Source of the DNA: Sipunculus nudus
Taxonomy: Eukaryota; Annelida; Sipuncula; Golfingiida; Sipunculidae
NCBI GenBank assembly: GCA_026874595.1
Contig: CM049308.1
Location: 71,460,624 to 71,524,623 of the forward strand
Length of the DNA: 64,000 nt
Reading direction: 5' to 3'
Below are positions 35,071 to 46,962 of the stretch, in pieces. The position numbers were made by a program, and so were the translations under genes. Numbering within the stretch: the stretch's first letter is position 1; each line of letters starts with the position of its first letter. The notes under the pieces were generated by a model. It did not search any database. It saw nothing but the letters and a program-made list of their open reading frames with translations, and was not told the origin of the DNA.

Positions 35071-35257
35071 GCGGGGGCGGATCCAGGATTTGGGAAAGGG
35101 GGGGGGGGGTCCAACCCAGGAGGACTAATGAAACCCTAAAAAAAGGTCCCCAGGTCTGGAAAAGGGGGGTCCAGGCCGCAAAATTTTGTCTGAAGCCCTT
35201 AAAAAAACGTTGTTTCCGGACCCCCTGGACCCCCCCCCCCCCCCGGATCCGCTTCTG
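35071..35257. mobile_element. gcggatcc inverted-repeat element with poly-G/poly-C arms
   Basis: The left end gggggcggatccagg and right end ccccggatccgcttctg are inverted copies. G runs on the left (35098-35110) face C runs on the right (35221-35244), so the whole 187 bp can fold back. Shorter or single-ended relatives occur at 14189, 34841, about 42240-42298, 49393-49430 and about 52590-52617. Non-coding. Confidence 0.6.
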
Positions 35258-36346
35258 AGTTGGGCACAGTTGAGAGACTCTTGAACTGTATATGTTTATT
35301 ATCGACTAATAATCGGGCTATAATTTAATAAATAATCACTAAAAATTGTCTAAGTATTTTTTCGAACCCGCGTAAGAGGAGGATGTCGTATTTAACCTAC
35401 AAAAATAACACTTCTCGGTCCATGTATGTTCGTTTTAATAACAGTCGCCAGATGTCACCAGAGTAGATCATGAAAATCTTGTTTTTGATGCACAATGCCT
35501 AGATTGTTTTGCAATGAAAATGGTTGAAGCAGTAGCAGGTGATGTATTTCCAGAGATATTAGATGTTCCTGAAAAAGTTTTTGTTTTCATATATATTAAC
35601 TTACTCTGTCGATAGTTTATGATTTATACACCCAATAAATTCAAAATAAAATGAATATGTAGTAAAGTACAACAGTTTTAGAAAGTCTTGAGACAGAGCA
35701 GATCTGAAGGTGCAGATTATAGGAACAACTCCATTTCTTTCAAATAAAAATATTTGTATACAATGGATTCAATGGTATCGTTAGCAAAATCAAATTAACT
35801 ATGACACAACCATTGGAAAATAATCATACATGGATAAAATAAAACAAACAAAGTAACAGTCAGTATAGTGAGCCGGCATGGTAGTGCTGGAGGGGTAGGA
35901 GGCTTGGGACGTAAGAAATATTTCCATATTTTCACGTTCTTTAGCATGAGCAAACCGGCTTTGAATGGTTGTAAATCTGAATCGATTGGCCTTGGCGGAC
36001 ATCTTGTGACTAAGAGGACAGACACAGACGGATACATAATGAATGCCGTAATCAGTGAAGTCCACTGGGCATGCCATTCGCTCCGGTAAACAGGTTATCG
36101 ACTTTCAGCCGGCCAGTGCCAAACCTTGTGAGTTTAAGTGATTCCGATGACCAGCATTATTCAGGAAGGTCACGCCGGCGTGTGGCAGATACTTTACAGC
36201 CTGGATTAGCTTCTATCTGTATAAATATGCTTTGGGATTCACGATGCGTGAGATAGGGGATAATACCGGTGTATGCATGGAACTCGGTGGTATATCAAAT
36301 TCCACAGCGTTTCCATGTAACTAGCCCCAACACCCCCACTTGCGCG

Positions 36347-36349
<3 letters not shown>

Positions 36350-36414
<65 letters not shown>

Positions 36415-36447
36415 AAAGAGAGAGAGAGAGAAAGAGAGAAGAGAAGA
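36350..36447. repeat. (GA)n microsatellite, slightly interrupted
   Basis: Almost 100 bp of GA with AAAG interruptions after about 36409. All frames across it (poly-RE, poly-SL) are artefacts. Confidence 0.95.
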
Positions 36448-36596
36448 CGAGTTGATAGGAGTGATTGCAGCCGTCCGCAGGTGCATGCAGGTGCAAACAG
36501 GCTCTATCTAGAATCCCAATGAAATTCCTATCACATTGATGATAAATTGCTGGGATCTGAACAGTGATCTAAGAGAAATGTAAAAAACAAGGTCAG

Positions 36597-37720
36597 CTTA
36601 AGTGACCGTTTTGTCGATCTGACCAAGGCTTTTGACCTAGTAAGCCGTATGGGCTTCCCCAAGGCGTTACAGATTACTGTTCGCCCACCAACTCGACTGA
36701 GCATCATCGGGTCCTCCCATACAGACATGAGCGGCACTGTCAGTCTTGAAGGAGAGACTTCTAGACCCTTCTATATTCTCAGCGGGGGTAAAACAAGGTT
36801 GTGTCCTTGCACCGACCTTGTCCGGAATCTTCCAGTCTGCTCTTCATATGTTTGCCTTCCTGTCCCCAACCGATGGTGTCTACATCTGCATGCGATATGA
36901 CGGAAAGCTCTTTATACTCGCCAGATTATGAACCAAGACTAGGATAACACGTGTCTTACTGATGGAAATGGTGTTTTATTGATGACGTTGCGCTTATCAG
37001 CCAGCCAGAAGAAGGCCTGTAATGGTTTACCTATATACCTAAAGAGAGTCTTCCTTGAGTGTTAGCATCAAGCAGACGAAGGTCATAACTCAAGGCCAAG
37101 CACCCCTCCTTCCCTCACAATCAATGTTGCAGAGTTAGTAGCTGAATATATTCTAATACTTGGGTTCTTACATATCGAACAGCATGTCACTGGACACAGA
37201 ATTCAAAGCACGAATTTGGAAAGCATCCACCGTGATGTCAAAGCTGGTTAAGCGTACGCGTATATGGGAAAACGGGAACCTGACGCTGAGTACAAAGATG
37301 AAGGTGTAAAAGGGATCTCAGCACGCTCCTCAATGACAGTGAAACATGCATGGGCCACATACACACACACACCAAGAGACAAGGATAAACGTCTTCCACG
37401 TGGATGTCAACGCAGAATATTGGTAATCATATGTGGAGAAATTGTGACTATTACAGACGACTTCCTTCAGGCCAGATCAATAACCCTGCTTCGAAACCTG
37501 GCTACGCTGGTTAGGTTTTATAAGACGAACTGGAAGAGGTATTCGATATGACTTTAACCTGGAATTTGGCATAAGGCCAAGAGGTTGCGCCAACCTTCGC
37601 TGCAAGAAAAAAAACAGGCAAAGTGACCTAAAATCCGCCCTCATTGATCTAGAGACAAGGGAGGAAGCTGTCGCGGACGGTTCAATTTTGATCAACTTTG
37701 TTAATAAATGTAATGAAGAC
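36597..37720 (+). pseudogene. Decayed non-LTR retrotransposon reverse-transcriptase fragment
   Basis: Recognisable reverse-transcriptase motifs appear in order but in shifting frames: motif A FVDLTKAFDLVSR (from 36609), motif B SAGVKQGCVLAPTLSGIF (about 36782-36835), GVYI..RYDGKLF.LARL (about 36870-36931), motif C FIDDVAL (36975), then a C-terminal part (NLTLSTKM near 37275, WATY near 37350, RGCQRRILVI near 37400). Frameshifts and stops are frequent. There is no endonuclease, 5' end or tail, so it is an old truncated copy. It differs from the Tx1/L1-type element nearby; I do not assign a clade. Confidence 0.75.
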
Positions 37721-38757
37721 CCCTGAGGTCGATCACCGTATGCATTGTGACCTAAAAGACAGCTAAGGAAGTCACACTGACCAAAAACAACAACATAAGC
37801 TACATATACACCGAAAGCTGTATAGGCCTAAATGAAGTAGGAAAACACTGTGGACAGAGTGATAAAGCGAATACATTCTGACATGATCAGTCGTCGAGAC
37901 CTATACTGCACTGTATATATAAGGTATCGGGCATATGAAGCCGATCACATCCTTATCATTCTATTTTTATCATTAGAACAAAAGAATAAGTCATCAAGTC
38001 TGAAACATACTCATGGACAATAAAACCTTTATACTATAATTTTTCGTTAAAGTACTGCCGGGGGGGGGGGGGGGGGGTTGGTTATTTAAATGTCAATGAA
38101 ATTTTACCTTCATAGAAAGATCACAATTCAAAAAGGTGCGAATGCATATATATTCGTTTGTAATAAAATACCTACAGAGTCTAAAGGTCATGAGCCAGTT
38201 CAACGAAAAATGTATTTGCAGTTCATAACAGCACACTAAGACAACATCGGCTTAACATAAATATTTTTAAAGCGATCGTCGACTTAAATGCAAACTGCAT
38301 GAGGTTCTCATTTCTTAGGAATAGTTGGTCATTAAAAGAAACACGAGAGCACTGCTGAGTAAAAGTAGCTGATAATAGGCTGAGTTTTATTCATATTCAT
38401 ATGAATGGTCGAGTTCTTTGACGAGATGAAGCGGAGAGTACAAGAGTCGAACACACAGTGACCACGTAATATTTGATCTCATTTATGACGGGACATATTG
38501 CGAACTTGAATAATTTTAACTTTGCAAAAATCCGCATATATACTAACTTCATTGAGCGAGCATTCTAAAATTGGCACTGTGCCAGCGCCCTGACCGCCGT
38601 ATATGCGGTACAGGCGGTTTATGCAAACAACGGGTACGTGGAGAGTTATAGCGATTCAAGACTACAGAAAAATTAAGGAGTGCAAACGGGGATCAAAGTC
38701 TTGCTCTTCTGCCCAGAGCAAACCGACCCTCATCGGTCCCATTTGAATGCTTACTGG

Positions 38758-38870
38758 CCAATTCAATGTGTAGATGTGACGTGATTGGTGGCAGGGTTTA
38801 CACAGTCACCGCCTGGAGGTTGGGGCATTAAAACAAATTATATAACTCATAGAGACAAAGAGGCTCAGTG
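38758..38870 (+). promoter_or_regulatory. TATA/CCAAT promoter-like site
   Basis: CCAAT at 38758-38762, TGACGTG at about 38777 running into inverted CCAAT (ATTGG, 38784-38788), and TATATAA at 38839-38845 stand in the usual order and spacing, predicting a start near 38870 on the + strand. The block is the most CpG-dense I counted. No ORF follows closely, so the product, if any, is unknown. Confidence 0.35.
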
Positions 38871-39267
38871 TTTCGCATATTAACGCAAGACATTCCGTCG
38901 TGTTTGAAGTGCACTCTTTGAATAATTCATTCACCAGACGCTCAAAAGCCAATCGTTACATGACAGTTTAAAGCACACGGAATCATCCGCACGCGAGAAC
39001 GGTATTCCCAGCTAAGTACGACAAGCGGATAGAAAAAAACAACAACAGCTTTAACATCAATATTGTTTCCCTGTCAGTATTAATCTTCCTGAACTTTGGT
39101 CTACAAATGCATGGTTAAAATCAGAGGATCATTTCTGTTACTAAATTTGAGAGCTGCTTTGATAAGATTAAAATGATTATTTAGTGTTTATATGTAATTT
39201 TTTGTAACTAAAGCTAAAGCGCTTACAAATAAGGTGAAAAGGTAGTAAACACATGCATGCTTCTTCC

Positions 39268-39268
<1 letters not shown>

Positions 39269-39329
<61 letters not shown>
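39269..39329. repeat. (AT)n microsatellite
   Basis: About 30 TA units. Confidence 0.95.
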
Positions 39330-39332
<3 letters not shown>

Positions 39333-41482
39333 TAGATCACCTTGACCCACGTAAATAAATTATAGTTTACCGCGAAACAAACTACTCTGAAGTAGGCCTT
39401 TCCTGCCCTGACGTGTTCAATGTGCTGAGTTCTATGTGCGCGTTTATACGTATATAATTAGCAAAAATATCGGTTGACAATCAACAAAACAATTTGAAGA
39501 CGGGGAAAGGAAGGCTCTATAATCTAGCTGTACCACGTATATATCCGTTGAAATGTTTCAATAATTTTCTTTAAGCGTGTATTCATCACTCTGTTCTGAG
39601 CATAAGCTGATGAGGAACTTTAGACCTAATAGGAGATAAAAAAAAAATCATTAAAACTAGATGCATCCTTCGAAAATCCTCGGTTTTATATGATAAATAG
39701 TTTTGTAATGAGTAGGGACTGAATGTCGCATATTTTTTATCCTGTGCTTTTCGCTTGGACTGTTGTTCATGATTTAAAGATCACTGGTTCTAGGATTCTC
39801 CAGGAAAACCCCTCCACTAAAAAACTTATGCTATTCAAGAAATCATACAAAGAAACAGACGTGAGGCATATATAGGGTATACGAATTTTGCGTGAGAATG
39901 TTTTTTTTTCTTTCAATAAACAACATGGGCACGACATCTTCATTGCCGGAGTGATGGCGATCAAATATATAAGCAATCTATTTACTGCACGTGAAAATAA
40001 TATGAAGAAATTATATGACTGTATATATAGAAAAGTGAAACTTTATGAAAGATAATTTGTATACATTGCAGCTCAAACGACATCACGAAACACGATGTTT
40101 TTAGTTGTCATTTGATGGAGGTCCTAGGTATATGATAACAAATATGTATGTATGTCGTTGAAGGCTCTTGCACGCGAAAATGCATCTGAAAGCTGCCAAT
40201 GTGGAAAGACAGGCTCAGGTAAATAGACTCCTACAGTATGAACTGCTTTTCTTGAGCTTTGTTGATTATCATAATGTTGATCGGAAACTTATGATGCTCC
40301 CAGATAAACGACAGGTTTACATTTTTCGGTACACGTCCGTGGCAAAGAAATAATTTCAGCCTTGGTTCGTTGCTTTGTCTTAATTGAAATTAACGCGAAA
40401 AGATATATCCATATTTTTTTAGAAAATTTGCGGAAGGTTAGCGTGAAACCGTATGACCAATTCATTTAATTTTCCGGGTATTTAGAGTCAGCATAATATA
40501 TTTTTATCTTCTCTACCGTTATGACAAAAGAATAATTCCTTTGTCCCCATTTAGAAGCCGCCGATTCATATGCATGTGTTCTGCCACACGCCAGGCGAAA
40601 CCGGTTCACTGACGCTTGACAGTCATTTTACATTAAAGTAAACACTTGAAAACCTTAAAGCAGGAAAAAAAAAATGGCACCTATTGGGGGAATATTTAAA
40701 TAATTAATCATCCGGCTGAATAGGGCATAATCCCGCGAGTACAAAAAACCTGCCCTTAAAACGTGCACCGCCGATATGTGTGCCGAGTTTCGAAAGCCAA
40801 ATCAGACCGGAAGCAGGTAAACCTTTGTCTAGAAAAAAAAAACTGCGTATTAATTATAAAGATAACCCAAATTTACAGTTTACAAACTCCTTGTTCTTCG
40901 GCGTCTGTTTACAAACTACTGGTTCTTCTGCGTCTTGTAACCAAAGTACAGGCGTCGGTTGGCATCCTCACGTCGACAATTTTATTGTTTTAGAATATTT
41001 ATAGCACTATACTCAACAAATCAGGTGGTTTTAAATAGATTTTTGTGCGTGAGGCATTGACCTTCATCAGTTGGTTTGCGATTTTGTGAAAAATAGACTT
41101 TACATATCCTAAGAAATTGATTTTATTGCATTTCTAAAATTGCAAGGAATGGTTTTGGTTCCATCGTAGGTCATAAGGCCTGTGTCTGGGTCGTGTTTTG
41201 AGACAGAATAAAGACGCCCGAGAATTCTTTCCCATGTCCTGCATGTCAACGAAATCTGGATATGAATTATCGTACGATACATTCGTCGTCGATAGAATAT
41301 GAAAATATGGAAAAGACCTGTGCTTTATCGGTATCATGCTGTGGCGTTTTGGGTCGTTAGCAACGTGTAAAAGCTTTGTAGCTTCGCTACAAGTCGAACC
41401 ATGCAGGAATTAATATTATCGGGGTAATTTGCATAAAATATTGGGCCAATATGATATCTCCCTGTATATACCGTCGGACGCC

Positions 41483-41674
41483 ATGTCCAACTTAATGAGT
41501 CGATCCGATAAAAAAGCTTCGCAGGACAAAGAGAGGCCTAATATGCGTCCGGTATTAAAGATCAGCCCACAAATTATGATGATTTTAGATGCGAAAAATA
41601 TGACACAAGAGATAAAAAATGCATACATGAACTTGTCCATGCGTGGAGTTAATAAGGCGTTGGCAAATCATTAA
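41483..41674 (+). CDS. Small unrecognised ORF, 63 aa
   Basis: From ATG at 41483 it reads MSNLMSRSDKKASQDKERPN, then MRPVLKISPQIMMILDAKN, then MTQEIKNAYMNLSM and ends RGVNKALANH. It is hydrophilic and Met-rich with a balanced composition, unlike the Tyr/Cys/Ile-rich chance frames around it. The frame stays open upstream to 41429 without ATG, so it could be an internal exon, but no suitable acceptor was found. Family unknown; it may be a chance ORF or a gene relic. Confidence 0.25.
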   Translation: MSNLMSRSDKKASQDKERPNMRPVLKISPQIMMILDAKNMTQEIKNAYMNLSMRGVNKALANH

Positions 41675-42756
41675 TGCATTCTGTTTTGAAAGTAGCTAAT
41701 TTACATTCAGTCTGTTTGAAGTATTATCACGATTTTGACAAGGCCTTTCGACATAAAAGTAGAATTTAATGAACATAAAGATTTTGCCACGGTGACACTA
41801 AGTGTTAATGTTCGGTCCCAAAAAGAAAATTTTCTTCCGAATTTTCGCTCCTATTTCATTTATATCGTGAATCAGCATCACCTGTCTTGCTTCAGCCCCT
41901 TCATAGATACCTTAACGTTTATTTAGCTGCAAGATTTTCATTCATATTTACTTTTATAATAGTTCTCTTTTTTCTCTTTTGGTCATTCCATCTGTTGCAA
42001 AGTGTCAACTGGCGCCTGTTATGTATCTCGTTATGTTCATCGGTCAGATTTGAGCAGTATATGATGGGAGGTTACATACAGATACTGAAAGCGCAATCTT
42101 GAAAAAATTAAGTGTTAAAAAGTCTTATCTTGGCTATTTTTAGGTTTTCCAATAAGGACTGATGTATTACGCCGACTTTAGGAACATCTTGATTTATATC
42201 TTTATTTCTTATCTGTAAATATCTGTGGACACCCTTCTGTCCTTGTGTTGCATAAACAAGACCCCCCTTGATCCTCCGACCCTGGAGCCGCCCCTGGTTG
42301 GCGAGGAAAAACGCATAACATTCATTGATGAACTCCCTCCGGGCAGGATCTGCGCGAATGAAATCAAATTTTCATCTTAATGCTTTCAAGCTTATCGACC
42401 CATTCGTTTGAATTTCATGACCTTATTCCACTTCAATGCGCGAGTAATTATCTAAAAAAAAAAGTTAGAACTAGCACTTCATTGACAATTGCTCGGTAAA
42501 TAAGTAATTATGCATAAACACCTGGCTTTCTTACCTAGCACGTGGTGCCTGTCCATCTTAAAATGGCAAAATAGTCTGGATGATTCCGCAAACAATATAG
42601 GAGCCGCCTGTGCGTGTGATCGTCTGCTCGGTGAGCACGTGACTTGTACGTTTGAAATAAACCTATACACGTCATCTTCTGGGCAGGCGCGGGAATATCA
42701 CCTGACGAATGGTAAGTGTGTGTTCTGTTATATAAAAATATGCCTGCAGGTACTCT

Positions 42757-42761
<5 letters not shown>

Positions 42762-42811
<50 letters not shown>
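42762..42811. repeat. (AT)n microsatellite
   Basis: About 25 units; the overlapping frames on both strands (poly-YI) are artefacts. Confidence 0.95.
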
Positions 42812-42812
<1 letters not shown>

Positions 42813-44233
42813 TATACCTTTTACAACTTATACATTCAGTTGAGTGATCTAACATCAAACTTGGAGTAATTTTTTAACGTCATATCTAAAAATAGACCTT
42901 TTCCGCAAGTTTGTGCATGCACTACACATATACGACCAACATATGGCAAACAAATTTTGTGTGTCTTGGGCATTTTTTTTTTGTGGGGGGGGGGGGGGAT
43001 CCGTGCGGGAGGGCGATTTTTGTCAAACTTTTTATTATATTTTTTTTAAAGATTTATATACTATCATTCATTTGATCAGTTAATTCAACAAAGCTGAATG
43101 AATGACTCGTTTCCTTCGTTAAGATTCCAGTATAGTGAAGCTTAAGCTCTAATGATCAGGAGACAAGATGATAATGACAATTAATATTGTTTTGCTAAAC
43201 AGGCAAAAAGAAAAGACAACGTAACAACAGGAAATATTTTTCATATTGTATTGTGATATTTTCATGTAAAACGGTATACGAGCAGCTGGAATTACCACCA
43301 GATCGGTAAATTTTTAATGAAACAAAAAAAATATAACGATTAGATGCATTGACTTGGGAGGGGGGTGTGACAGGTTGACCTTCAGTGTCTGTCACAGGCG
43401 TCACTAATATGGCGACAAACTTCACATTTGACAAACTACAAAGAGCATGTACATTACAATCTTATATTTTAAAAATCAACAGAATTATCACTTTATCGCT
43501 GTATATGATAGCTGCATATAAACTCTTATCACCTTTCATAAGTAATATTATATAGGAAAATGTAATTACTTATGAATAAAAGTGTAAAAATAGGGCTATA
43601 CATTCCACCTGGGAATGTATTTTCATGAATACATGCAGATGGAAGAAAGCAAAAGTGAGGTAGGCCTATATACACTGCCATGGAGAACATCATTGCAACC
43701 CTGCGGTATGGAAAATGAAAACGACAATCTTGTATGTGTTTACCTAAATATGCTCCTAATCTTAAAGAGATTTGAACTGATACATTATAACGATCATCTC
43801 TACGAGCACAGAGCACAGAGTTGGTTTAATTTTTAGCATATCTGAAAGTGAAGGGAAATTATTTAGGAGGAATCTATAAACATTCATATGGGTTGGGGAG
43901 GGATATTAATCCATCGAGGCATTCAACAATTGATGTCTGTTGAGTCCTCTGTTAATTCATCTGTTTGCATATCCCACGCTATATTTATATATATATGTGC
44001 GATGAGGAGAAAACGAAATTGATAGTGTTAAGGACTGATAAGAAACTTTACACGAAAGGATCTTCAGTATACATGAGAACGTGAGAAAGGAGGCGAATCA
44101 AAAGAGAAAGTCCACAGGTCTTGTATATATATGCATGCAAGTAAAGGAGAAAACCTTTAATACATATCCCGAGTACTTCAACCTTTAATATTTGAGTGGG
44201 GTCGTTAGCCATTTCACATCCATTACCCTGGTG

Positions 44234-44235
<2 letters not shown>

Positions 44236-44277
<42 letters not shown>

Positions 44278-44364
44278 TTATAAATATGCTCGTTAAATAT
44301 TTTATTCTAGGTAGAAATTATAGTTTAAGGAAAATATTTAAATTGGACCACGAATGACATATAT

Positions 44365-44410
<46 letters not shown>
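44236..44410. repeat. Two (AT)n microsatellites separated by about 100 bp
   Basis: Tracts at 44236-44273 and 44372-44410 with unique AT-rich DNA between. Confidence 0.9.
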
Positions 44411-44413
<3 letters not shown>

Positions 44414-45220
44414 CGGAAAAAGAAAACAATTTGATCATGCAAACAAATCATGAACGATGCATCTTTGAACACGTGTTCGTTTAACCGACGACACCGATAC
44501 GATAAAAATCGCATGCCGCATGCGTAATGAGGACGTAGACTTATTTGTAAACGATATTAATTGCGTTTTCATTGATTGAGTAATTTCATGGATTGTAAAA
44601 TGTTCTAAAATTTCAGAACGTTAAGATCGGTGTACATTTAAAAACGGTGTTAACCGGCAGCAGATTGAGACAGCAGATATGCGATAAAAAATCGCGTGGG
44701 GCATTTACTTGCGGGAGTATGGGCCCAGTGATGCCAAATACCCGCTAGACCGCGCTGCATCCAATTCTCCGCTGAGAATTCCTTTTCAGCGCGAGGTCCT
44801 GTACCGCATTCCAAGGGCCCGGTAAACAGTTTATGATAAATACCTAGAGCCGCATACCACACACCGCTTACCGCATACTATAGTATCGAGGTAAACGCGG
44901 TTTTAGGCTACCGGTATCAATTTCAAGGGGCAGGTAAAGGTGACGTTCTATATGGTGTCATGTTTCACTGCAGATGTCACTCTCAACGGTTTACACTTTA
45001 TATATATTATCGTTCAAACCTGTTCATCTTTGTATACATTTTCGCAGTCACATGGGGAGCACACAACCCAAGCAGACACATTTGGGCGCCATAACTTAAG
45101 GTTATTCGTTCCAAATATACCTGCCGTGCATGACTAGTAACCATCAATTCACTTCTGGGTAGAAAGGGCACACCCTTGGGTTAAAGCTTTAGTCATTGGT
45201 CTAAGCAAGGAAAGCGATCA

Positions 45221-45294
45221 GAGCGGGACGCGAATCCTAAACCATGCGGTCACATGTTCAGCGCCCTTTAACTCCACCACGCTCTTATAGTGCA
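45221..45294 (-). mobile_element. tRNA-derived SINE head, reverse orientation
   Basis: On the - strand: gagcgtggtggagttaaagg (D-arm region), a spacer with 'gctgaacatgtgacc', then ggtttaggattcgcgtcccgc with a T-loop-like ttcgcgt. The body probably continues toward lower coordinates (45150 or below), but the tail is not defined. Confidence 0.45.
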
Positions 45295-46117
45295 TCTGAG
45301 TGCTTAGTATATCCTCACATTTTATGGACCACTGTGATCATGAATAATTATAACGTCACGTGCTGTGCTCATCATGAATACATGTAATAATATAACTAAT
45401 TATAAAGCCAAATAGAACCCTTCAGATTCCAAGGGGCGGGCTGAGATGGGGAAACATTCTCTGAAAGTTTTCATGAAAGCAGGGCCGTAGATGCCGTAGC
45501 CCCCCCCCCCCCCCCCCCCCCCGGATTCAATTGACCAATAAATGACAGCAAAAAAATGTACCAGAATTTAGAAGCATACATACAGATGATACAGTTTTTC
45601 AAAATTTTCCACACCGTGGGAGAGGGACATCCCCTCCCCACTCAGGGGCTTCCCCCCTCACATCCGCTTACTTGCCCTCCCCCCCCCCATGCCTCCCCCC
45701 CCGCCATTTGGGTCAGGCTACGTACAGCCCTGGAAAGTGGTCCAGATTTGTTGTCATCAGCCTATCGGCATGCTTCATAAATCACAACATCCCCCACAGA
45801 CATCAAGGTATTGTTTGTCATCGGCTAAGCGGTAAAAACTTCCTGGTGTCGACGTCAAGGTGGTCCAGTCCGCCCCTGCAGATTCCTCCTGCCTTCTCCA
45901 CATTTTTTCATTTTGGTGCACCTTGCGCCCCCTTCCCACAGCCTTCGGAATGACTGCCGGGGCGGTCTGGTATTGAGGTTAATGGGTGGACACCTGTCAT
46001 CAAGACCTTTTCCAGGTACTCATATAACCCTTCTTTTTATGTCTAAAAATATGTCTAAGACGTCATTATCGGGAACATTTCAGATCTTTGGAAGTCTACA
46101 AATAACCACAGGAGTAA

Positions 46118-46119
<2 letters not shown>

Positions 46120-46166
<47 letters not shown>
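46120..46166. repeat. (AC)n microsatellite running into a short (AT)n
   Basis: About 20 AC units and then atatata. Confidence 0.95.
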
Positions 46167-46649
46167 TGTATAGTGCACTACATCTGCAGCAGAAATAACT
46201 AGAAACAAAGTCATGCTCTCCCGATCGAAAGAATCCCATTAACAGATTAAAATGAAATACAAACATACCATTGGGACATGTTTCTTAACGGTCTAATTTT
46301 CAACATTCAATGGTACTCAGACATGAGGTCAAAAAATATTTTTCACGACATGTGATTTTACGTAACACGGACGACTCTCTTTTACAGGGATAAGCAAGCT
46401 TCTATATACATGTATATATATAGGTACACATATAGCTCCTCCCACCTTACAATCACCATGCCTTGGAGTGTAGTGTATTATATGGATTAACAATCAGGCC
46501 TATATATATATATAACTCAGGGTGATTGATGTATTGTGGTATTGACATCAATTGTTCTCGCAAATGACGGCCGACAGGGGCGGCCCGTAACCAATATACA
46601 TATATACACACACATATCGAACATGCATACATCGAGACACATGGCATAT

Positions 46650-46690
<41 letters not shown>

Positions 46691-46718
46691 TAGCCATGCT
46701 TGTTCATTATATAAAGGT

Positions 46719-46764
46719 GGAAATGGTATGCACAGAAAACCGACTTTTCTGTGTATACCATTCC
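46719..46764. repeat. Near-perfect 20-bp-arm palindrome between two (AT)n tracts
   Basis: Left arm 46719-46739 (ggaaatggtatgcacagaaa and one more A) and right arm 46745-46764 (ttttctgtgtataccattcc) pair around a 5-base loop, with one bulge and one mismatch. (AT)n tracts lie at 46656-46687 and 46768-46825. Confidence 0.8.
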
Positions 46765-46765
46765 C

Positions 46766-46767
<2 letters not shown>

Positions 46768-46825
<58 letters not shown>
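46768..46825. repeat. (AT)n microsatellite
   Basis: About 29 TA units immediately after the palindrome. Confidence 0.95.
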
Positions 46826-46829
<4 letters not shown>

Positions 46830-46962
46830 GTGTGTCATAATATGCAGTGCCACGATTTGAGCGTGGTCCAAAAAAAGGTTATCCCTCTAAAAAAACCGCG
46901 GCGAGGACCTTTTGCCACTTTTTGTCAATTTCAATTTTGTCTGGACTCGTAGCTGTTGGCCG

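Larger units (their letters stand above)
33051..36596. other. Intergenic, CpG-rich, with small repeats
   Basis: No supported gene. It holds a degenerate tRNA-like SINE head (33652-33720), (AT)n (34784-34836), a gcggatcc element with poly-G/C tracts (35071-35257), and a long (GA)n tract (36350-36447). The minus-strand frame 33624-34040 overlaps the SINE and looks non-coding. Confidence 0.55.
37721..41482. other. Intergenic, CpG-rich, with a promoter-like site
   Basis: Holds a poly-G tract (38059-38078), the promoter-like site at 38758-38870, and (AT)n at 39269-39329. Two very short open stretches end in possible donors (40180-40218 then gtaaat; 40776-40816 then gtaaac), but neither can be linked to a downstream exon in frame. 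No gene is supported. Confidence 0.45.
41675..46718. other. Intergenic, microsatellite-rich
   Basis: No supported gene. It holds (AT)n tracts at 42762-42811, 44236-44273, 44372-44410 and 46656-46687, poly-G at 42984-42999, poly-C at 45500-45522, (AC)n at 46120-46166, and a reverse tRNA-like SINE head (45221-45294). The region 44650-44880 is GC/CpG-rich with an open minus frame but no recognisable protein. Confidence 0.55.

Noticed and set aside
36239-36511. Long poly-RE and poly-SL frames
   Set aside because: Translation of a (GA)n microsatellite.
40776-40816. ATG followed by 13 codons and a possible donor (gtaaac), considered as a first coding exon
   Set aside because: No acceptor downstream restores an open frame into the ORF at 41483; unsupported.
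42510-42869. 119-aa and 107-aa frames on both strands
   Set aside because: Both are held open by an (AT)n tract; composition outside the tract is not protein-like.
44650-44862. GC-rich 70-aa minus-strand frame with Trp/Cys-rich product
   Set aside because: No ATG context, no homology pattern recognised, and the frame is not continued by neighbouring exons; left as intergenic.
46536-46952. 138-aa frame on the + strand
   Set aside because: It spans two (AT)n tracts and a palindrome; poly-YI segments keep it open.
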